11,451 bases of DNA from positions 1-11,451 of the forward strand of contig JAITBC010000414.1 of assembly GCA_031283785.1 (NCBI GenBank). The letters run 5' to 3'. The position numbers and the translations under genes are program-made. Positions 6,043 to 11,451 of the stretch are shown piece after piece; position 1 is the stretch's first letter; each line of letters starts with the position of its first letter. The stretch comes from Tannerella sp. (GTDB lineage Bacteria; Bacteroidota; Bacteroidia; Bacteroidales; Tannerellaceae). Below the pieces are notes generated by a model. It saw only the letters and a program-made list of their open reading frames with translations, ran no database searches and had not been told where the DNA came from.

Positions 6043-7797
6043 ATAAATCCTTCGTAAAACCAACATTTGAAGACACATGACTTCCTCATTCGGGATAAAA
6101 CCGGCTTTCAAAGAAATGCTCTTTTCTCCTTCGCTAATGCGAATGTTTCCCAGTGAGAATGGAGCAAATCCTTTGGAATAAGATTCTTTACGAGGAACTC
6201 TGTCCAGTTCGGCGCCTGTCATGGGAACGTCGTTGGCTTGGGTCAGTACGGACTGCAATGTCGCATCTCCGACTGATAATTGAAGCGTTGAGCCGATGTT
6301 TTCCCGGGTACAGGTATAATAAATCAATGCTTCAAATACCCCTGCCTGTTCCACCTTTACATTCCAGGAGATGCTGTCCGTTATTTGTTTCCAGTTCATA
6401 AAATAAGAGCTGTTCGGGGCGGCACTGGAACGTTGAATGTTTCCATGCGGGATGCCGTCACGAGCCGGCAGTTTTGAGAATTTTTCCCGAAGATGACCGA
6501 TGGTAAAAGGTCTGTCATCTTTCTGTGCCGTATTACTCAATACGGCGCTTTTATACCAAATGACTTTCTGCTTCAACTGTTCGGCAATTTGCGGTTCTTG
6601 TCGCGCAAGATCATTCTTTTGGGCGCGATCGATTTTCATGTCAAAAAGCCGGCTGTCGGCATCCAGCAGGTGATTTCGGAAACGAACGCTGACTTTATTG
6701 TTCCAATGACTGAATAAATATCGATCAAAAACAGCTGATTGTTGAAAAATAATTTGTTTCAATGACTTCCCGTCTATTTCGTTCATGTAAGCAGGATGAA
6801 TATCGGCCATGTCCAGCAATGTCGGCATTAAATCAATCGCGCCGCTTAGCTGTTCGACGATAATTCCCGATTTAATGTGATTTTTCCATTTAATGAACAG
6901 TGGCGATCGGACTCCTCCCTCGTCTGTGCTGCCCTTTCTCCCTTTCAGGCCTCCGTTCCATCGATCGCTATTAGGCCCATTGTCTGATAAGTAAATGAGA
7001 ATAGTATTATCTTCCACTCTTAGCCGTTCCAATGCCGCCACGATTCGTCCCACGTTCCAGTCAATATTTTCGGTTAATGCGAGAGCCGCGCGTGTGAAGG
7101 TCGTATCTTCCCTGTCGGCCAATGTGGCCTGTTGCAGAAGAGGACGGTTTTTTATTCGATTCCACCATTTATCGGGTATTTGCATCGGACTGTGGGGCGT
7201 ATTAAATGGTATATAAACGAAGAAGGGCTTGTCTTTATTTGTTTTTATATATTCTATGGCTTTATTTGTGAGGTCATCGATAATAAAACCTTCACCATAT
7301 ACAATTTCACCATTATGCTCCAACATCGGATTCCAATAATTGCCCCAATGACCGGAACAAAATCCGTAAAATTCATCAAATCCTTTGGCATTCGGGTGAT
7401 AAGGATACTGTGTGCCGTTATGCCATTTCCCGAAGGCTGCGGTAGCATATCCGGCAGATTTGAAGTAGCCGGCGACAGTTACCTCATCCAAATTCAGTCG
7501 TTCTCCTCCACGACTGACGTCTCTGACGCCTCCCCGTGCGGCATATCGTCCGGTGAGCAGTTCGGCACGGGTCGGCGATGATACCGGACAAACATAGAAG
7601 TTTTCAAAAGAAACTCCTTCTTTTGCAATGCGGTCGATATTCGGTGTAGCTACCGACAGGTTGCCGTTAAAAGACAGGTCGCCCCATCCTTGATCATCAG
7701 CCTGGATAATCACAATATTCGGACGCTCTGTCTGGGCGAAAATCATGCCCGAAACACTCGATAAAAAACATTCGGCAATTATTTTGGGTGCGTTCAT
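6040..7797 (-). CDS. Secreted serine-type sulfatase with C-terminal beta-rich domain
   Basis: This 585-residue protein belongs to the type I (S1, alkaline-phosphatase fold) sulfatases, which hydrolyse sulfate esters. The N-terminus (residues 1-21, ending FAQ) looks like a short signal peptide. Active-site marks appear in family order: PNIVIIQADD with metal-binding D34 and D35; PVSSPTR (71-77) then LTGRY, where S73 is the residue to be converted to formylglycine; GKWH (123-126); TPH (200-202); SDNG (271-274); and LKGRKG (284-289). Residues from about 440 to 585 lie beyond the catalytic domain and look like a beta-sandwich (WNVKVEQAGVFEALIYY), perhaps sugar-binding. The gene starts 7 bases after the preceding sulfatase gene stops, so they are cotranscribed. 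It needs an anaerobic sulfatase-maturing enzyme, not seen here. The sulfated substrate and S1 subfamily cannot be set by eye. Confidence 0.93.
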   Translation of the reverse strand: MNAPKIIAECFLSSVSGMIFAQTERPNIVIIQADDQGWGDLSFNGNLSVATPNIDRIAKEGVSFENFYVCPVSSPTRAELLTGRYAARGGVRDVSRGGERLNLDEVTVAGYFKSAGYATAAFGKWHNGTQYPYHPNAKGFDEFYGFCSGHWGNYWNPMLEHNGEIVYGEGFIIDDLTNKAIEYIKTNKDKPFFVYIPFNTPHSPMQIPDKWWNRIKNRPLLQQATLADREDTTFTRAALALTENIDWNVGRIVAALERLRVEDNTILIYLSDNGPNSDRWNGGLKGRKGSTDEGGVRSPLFIKWKNHIKSGIIVEQLSGAIDLMPTLLDMADIHPAYMNEIDGKSLKQIIFQQSAVFDRYLFSHWNNKVSVRFRNHLLDADSRLFDMKIDRAQKNDLARQEPQIAEQLKQKVIWYKSAVLSNTAQKDDRPFTIGHLREKFSKLPARDGIPHGNIQRSSAAPNSSYFMNWKQITDSISWNVKVEQAGVFEALIYYTCTRENIGSTLQLSVGDATLQSVLTQANDVPMTGAELDRVPRKESYSKGFAPFSLGNIRISEGEKSISLKAGFIPNEEVMCLQMLVLRRIY

Positions 7798-7804
7798 TTT
7801 GGGT

Positions 7805-9385
7805 TTAATTTTGTTTTTTTCTACTGTATCCCTGTTTTACCGTCTGCCGTAACAACTCATGAAGTTCGTCGGCCTTTTGCTTATGCCGGAGATACAAGTT
7901 ATTACATTCCGACACATCCTCGCTTATATGATACAATTGTCCGTGAGGCCCATGAAGCTCAGGTTCAACAACAGCGGGAGCAGAAAATCCTCCGGAACCG
8001 AGATTGTCGATCAATTTCCATTCGCCGGCTTTGATGGCCAGTTTGTTATGAGAAGAAATATATACAATATGATCTCTGACAGCTTGCGTTTCGCTTCCAT
8101 TTATGATGGGATAAAAACTAAAGCTGTCTTCTGCGTATTTTTCTTCTATTGTTTGATGGGTCAGATCGGCAAAAGTGGCGATGAAATCAATCAGGCTGAC
8201 AGGATGTTGATAAATTCCGGCCTTTTTGATTTTCTCCGGCCATTTGATAAACAGCGGTACGTGGTGGCCTCCTTCCCAGGCATCTCCTTTTTGGCCGCGC
8301 CACGGGCCGTTACCGGCATGTCCGTATTTTTGAATATCTTCTTCTTCCCATGGGGCGCCATTGTCGCTGGTGAAAATTACAATTGTATTTTCATCAATAT
8401 GTAATCGTTTAAGTGTTTCATTGATTTTGAGTACGACATTGTCAATATGAGCGATGTTGTCGCCATAAATTCCCATGTCGGAGAAATCTTTAAAATCTCC
8501 GGCCATCCAGGGCGTATGGGGGCCTGTTAATGGAAGGTATAGCAGGAAGGGACTTGCTTTTGATGCCTGACTCTCTATAAAAGAAACACCTTCGGAAACG
8601 ATTTCGTCCAAACAGTTTTCCACTTTAAACGAACGCGACATTTCTCCATTTCGCCACCATACCCCGCGTCCCCAATAAATGTCACCCTCTTTGATATGTT
8701 TGTAATCCCAAGCCTGTTTCGTGGTTTCAAGCGAATGATGATATGCATCGCCCGTTAGTATAATGTCGGAATCAATGACGCAGCCATTCCTTAAAAAAAC
8801 GTACGGAGGCATGTCTAATGAAGCCGGAATAATGAAAGAATAATCAAATCCTTTTTCATTAGGACTGTCTTTTACCGGAATTGCGAAATTCGTATTGGTA
8901 TATCCTGTTGTTTTCCGATTAATTTGCAGTTTTGGAATCTGAGGTTTCAAGCTGTCTATGCGCTCCCACGTAAGTCCCAAATGCCATTTTCCGATGCAAG
9001 CGGTCGTATAACCTGCTTTTTGTAAAACAGTACCTATTGTTTCTCTCCCCTGTTCGATTAACGGCGGTAAATATCCCCAATATGCATTCTCTTGATTCAC
9101 CCGGAAATAATATCTTCCCGTCAGCAAACCATACCTTGAAGGAACGCTTACAGCTCCTCCTGCATGAGCATCTGAAAAAGATATGCCCGACTTTGCCAGA
9201 TTGTCGATATTGGGCGTTTGAGTCCTTGCCAAAGGATTGTTAAACGAAACATCACCATAACCCAAATCGTCGGCTAAAATAATGACAATATTGGGTTTTT
9301 CCTTTACTGTCGACGCCCCCCAAAGTATAGGACAGGCCGGACTACATGCCAAAAAGGACAGAAATCGTTTTATAGATGTATTCAT
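7805..9385 (-). CDS. Secreted serine-type arylsulfatase family protein
   Basis: This 526-residue protein is also a type I sulfatase. Residues 1-25 form an export signal; C14 sits in a poor lipobox (FLAC), so either signal peptidase I cleavage or lipid anchoring is possible. The key segments are PNIVIILADD (D39, D40, metal), AVSVPSRYGLLTGRY with S80 as the formylglycine precursor and R84, GKWH (132-135), GPHTPW (288-293), TSDNG (339-343) and RGQKG (363-367). Length and layout are those of a single-domain sulfatase with the usual small C-terminal subdomain (from about 430, KAGEWKLI). It lies 3 bases after the susD stop and 7 before the next sulfatase gene. It is clearly different from that sulfatase, so the two probably remove sulfate at different positions of one glycan. 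The substrate is not identifiable by eye. Confidence 0.94.
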   Translation of the reverse strand: MNTSIKRFLSFLACSPACPILWGASTVKEKPNIVIILADDLGYGDVSFNNPLARTQTPNIDNLAKSGISFSDAHAGGAVSVPSRYGLLTGRYYFRVNQENAYWGYLPPLIEQGRETIGTVLQKAGYTTACIGKWHLGLTWERIDSLKPQIPKLQINRKTTGYTNTNFAIPVKDSPNEKGFDYSFIIPASLDMPPYVFLRNGCVIDSDIILTGDAYHHSLETTKQAWDYKHIKEGDIYWGRGVWWRNGEMSRSFKVENCLDEIVSEGVSFIESQASKASPFLLYLPLTGPHTPWMAGDFKDFSDMGIYGDNIAHIDNVVLKINETLKRLHIDENTIVIFTSDNGAPWEEEDIQKYGHAGNGPWRGQKGDAWEGGHHVPLFIKWPEKIKKAGIYQHPVSLIDFIATFADLTHQTIEEKYAEDSFSFYPIINGSETQAVRDHIVYISSHNKLAIKAGEWKLIDNLGSGGFSAPAVVEPELHGPHGQLYHISEDVSECNNLYLRHKQKADELHELLRQTVKQGYSRKKQN

Positions 9386-9388
9386 AAC

Positions 9389-10918
9389 TTAATAACCCGG
9401 ATTCTGAGTCAATTTGGAATTTGTTTGACGTTCACGCAGCGGTATCGGGAAAAGGAGTTGGGTTCCCGTATAAGTTTTCCCCCAGTTGGTTGTATAGCCG
9501 ATAAATGGCACATAATTCCCGCCGGCATCATCGCGGATGAGCCTCGTTCGTACAATATCAAACCATGTTTTATTTTCATAGCATAATTCAAAATACCGTT
9601 GATCCCATACGGCTTTTTCAAATGTTTCTTTGTTTGTATCGATGAAAGGAGAAAGTCCGGCTCTATTTCTCACAGTATTCAATGCCTCTATTGACATTGC
9701 ATCAGGAGCGCCGTCGGCATTTACTTGAGCTTCCGCATATAGAAGCAAAATGTCGGCATATCGGTATATGGTCCAATTTAACCTCGACTGTCCTGTATTA
9801 TCAATAGCATTTTTATCAAAAAACTTGTGGATGTAATAGCCTTTGAAATCCATAAAAGACAATTCGGGAGCGCCCGAAGAAAATTTATTTGGATGCCCTT
9901 TATATGTCGTGAAGAAAAATTGTTTTTCTTCCGAACGTTTATCGCCAGGAGGATAGCTTTCCACAAATTCTTTCGTTGGGATCAAACTCCCAAATTCCAG
10001 ATTAAAGGCCGACATGCCTGAACGGGATGGCAATACGATACATACGACATTGTTAATAAAGTTATTTCCTTTATTGATGGTATGTTGTATCTGATAAATA
10101 AATTCGCCTTTGTTGTTATTTGCCGGATTCCACAAATCGCTATATTCGGAAAAAAGTGCAAATGCATTTGATTGGATGATTTCCAAAGAACGCTTTGCCG
10201 ATTCGTGGTAATACGAATCGCCTCCTTTTATCGGATATCCGGCATAAGTAATAAAAACATCCGACAACAGTGATTTTACAGCGAACAGTGAAGCGCGTCC
10301 TGTTTCATCTTTTGACGGAAGACCTGATTGTTCGGCCGCTAATAAATCCGGAATAATTATTTCATCATAAATTTCCTTGACCGGCGCCCTTTCTATCTGC
10401 AATGCAGACAATTCTTTCTGAACCGTCAATATTTTGGGAACATCGCCGAAAATACGAACAAGGTAAAAATAGTAGAATGCACGCATAAACTTTATTTCCC
10501 CCTCATAACGTAACGCAAGTTTTTCGTTCAGCGTCGAAAATTCTTTAATTTTCTCTAATGCCAGGTTGCAGTCGGCAATTCCGGCATAACAATATTGCCA
10601 CCAATCGGCAATATAGGCAGTGCGTGCACTGACAGCCAGGTCCTGGAAATCTTTGAAATTCGATTGAGAATTTTCAGATGTCGCTTTCCCGGTCATATAT
10701 TCCAGCAGCAACATTGTACCCGATCCCCATCCTTCTACCATTCTATTGGTTACTCGTGCATTTTGGTAAGCACTATTCACTAATGCAAGCGCTGATTCAT
10801 TACTTTTCAATTCCGAATCCGTAGTCATTGTGCCGGTAGGCATTTTATCAAGAAAACTCTCACAGGAAGTAAAAATCAACCATCCTGCAATAAAGTATAA
10901 AAACAAATTATATTTCAT
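9389..10918 (-). CDS. susD-like: SusD/RagB family outer-membrane lipoprotein, glycan-binding
   Basis: SusD proteins are surface lipoproteins that cap the SusC transporter and capture oligosaccharides. I place the start at the ATG 10918-10916 (509 residues). The frame can be extended to a TTG at 10936 that overlaps the susC stop, but the ATG gives a proper lipoprotein signal with lipidated C19 (IFTSC, then ESFLDK) and lies 14 bases after the susC stop. The nine bases AAATATAAT occur just after both candidate starts, a small local duplication. Family marks are the N-terminal LDKMPTG, tetratricopeptide-like helices in the first half, the C-terminal ALNTVRNRAGLSPF, the RYFELCYENKTWFDIVRT helix, and the end FPIPLRE..N..LTQNPGY. 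Its partner is the SusC encoded just upstream, and the downstream sulfatases imply a sulfated ligand. Confidence 0.96.
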   Translation of the reverse strand: MKYNLFLYFIAGWLIFTSCESFLDKMPTGTMTTDSELKSNESALALVNSAYQNARVTNRMVEGWGSGTMLLLEYMTGKATSENSQSNFKDFQDLAVSARTAYIADWWQYCYAGIADCNLALEKIKEFSTLNEKLALRYEGEIKFMRAFYYFYLVRIFGDVPKILTVQKELSALQIERAPVKEIYDEIIIPDLLAAEQSGLPSKDETGRASLFAVKSLLSDVFITYAGYPIKGGDSYYHESAKRSLEIIQSNAFALFSEYSDLWNPANNNKGEFIYQIQHTINKGNNFINNVVCIVLPSRSGMSAFNLEFGSLIPTKEFVESYPPGDKRSEEKQFFFTTYKGHPNKFSSGAPELSFMDFKGYYIHKFFDKNAIDNTGQSRLNWTIYRYADILLLYAEAQVNADGAPDAMSIEALNTVRNRAGLSPFIDTNKETFEKAVWDQRYFELCYENKTWFDIVRTRLIRDDAGGNYVPFIGYTTNWGKTYTGTQLLFPIPLRERQTNSKLTQNPGY

Positions 10919-10932
10919 AAGCCGATTATATT

Positions 10933-11451
10933 TCAAAATTTAACATTTAATCCTATTGTATAAGTTCTTGATTTAGGTTCACTGAAGCTGTCGATTCCTT
11001 GACCGAAAATGTAATTGTCATACGTTGTCACTTCGGGATCGTACCCGTTGTAGTTTGTAATACAAAAAAGATTTTGAGCATTTATATAGAGACGCAATTG
11101 TTGTACCTGTAGTTTTTTCAAAAACGACTTGCCGACATTATATCCTAAAACAAAATTCTGTCCTCTGATGAAAGTGCCATCCTGCATCCAACGGGTATCC
11201 GGATGCGAATCGTAGTATGTAACCATTGGTCGTCTTTCGGCAACCATTGTGTTTTGGTTCGCAGGCGTCCATGCATCCAAATTGGTAATGAATCCATTGG
11301 CAACACCCGAACGATCTTCTGCATTATGAGTAGATGCATTTACTACTTTGTGCCCATATACATACCTGATATCGAAAGAGAAATCGAAGTTTTTCCAGAA
11401 AATGGAATTGGAAAAGACTGCCGACCATTTTGGAGATGTATATCCAATAAT
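10933..11451 (-). CDS. susC-like: SusC/RagA family TonB-dependent transporter, C-terminal part only
   Basis: The frame is open from the window edge to TGA at 10935-10933 and gives the last 172 residues; the rest of the gene, normally about 1000 residues, lies beyond 11451. The fragment has the typical end of the SusC barrel: FWKNFDFSFDIRYVYGHKV, then TRWMQDGTFIRGQNFVLGYNV, then LRLYINAQNLFCITNYNGYDPEV, and a final strand RTYTIGLNVKF ending in phenylalanine as outer-membrane barrels do. SusC is the TonB-dependent channel that takes up oligosaccharides bound by SusD. It is the first operon gene visible here, and its promoter and any hybrid two-component or ECF regulator are outside the window. 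Confidence 0.96.
   Translation of the reverse strand: MIGYTSPKWSAVFSNSIFWKNFDFSFDIRYVYGHKVVNASTHNAEDRSGVANGFITNLDAWTPANQNTMVAERRPMVTYYDSHPDTRWMQDGTFIRGQNFVLGYNVGKSFLKKLQVQQLRLYINAQNLFCITNYNGYDPEVTTYDNYIFGQGIDSFSEPKSRTYTIGLNVKF

Noticed and set aside
10919..10936. A TTG start for susD that overlaps the susC stop by 4 bases.
   Set aside because: It would put six extra residues before a complete lipoprotein signal; the ATG at 10918 is the better start.

Overview
The window looks like chromosomal DNA from a Bacteroidota, most likely Bacteroidales. It has a SusC/SusD pair, promoter boxes of the TTTG / TAnnTTTG type, a DUF4301 gene, and little use of Shine-Dalgarno sites. A type IX secretion (T9SS) C-terminal sorting domain on one protein fits lineages such as Dysgonomonadaceae, Paludibacteraceae or Tannerellaceae better than typical gut Bacteroides. 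The genus is inference only.

Left part, plus strand. The window opens with the possible tail of an unrecognised gene (2-178). A tRNA-Thr(TGT) follows at 207-280. After it comes a long non-coding stretch (281-667) that ends in an ordered array of five TTAAGYG heptamers at 12-bp steps in two opposed groups. A -7 box lies next to the array. The gene it precedes (668-3955) encodes a large secreted protein with two tandem pectate-lyase-like beta-helices, an F5/8 type C (CBM32-like) domain and a T9SS sorting domain. Next is a DUF4301 gene (4079-5599) with a near-ideal Bacteroidetes promoter. Its motifs resemble UDP-sugar pyrophosphorylases.

Middle. The convergent gap 5600-6039 holds no convincing large gene. 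It contains two good inverted repeats; the right one starts in the stop codon of the minus-strand operon and is the best terminator candidate. A possible 24-codon hydrophobic ORF also lies here.

Right part, minus strand, in transcription order: the 3' end of a susC gene (cut by the window edge), susD, and two sulfatase genes. Gaps are 14, 3 and 7 bases, so this is one operon: the downstream end of a polysaccharide utilization locus (PUL) for a sulfated glycan. SusC/SusD would bind and import oligosaccharides at the outer membrane, and the two serine-type sulfatases would remove sulfate esters. The backbone-cleaving enzymes must lie outside the window, unless the separately promoted beta-helix protein is one of them. 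The glycan cannot be named from this sequence.

I see no CRISPR array, insertion sequence, phage gene or obvious defence system.
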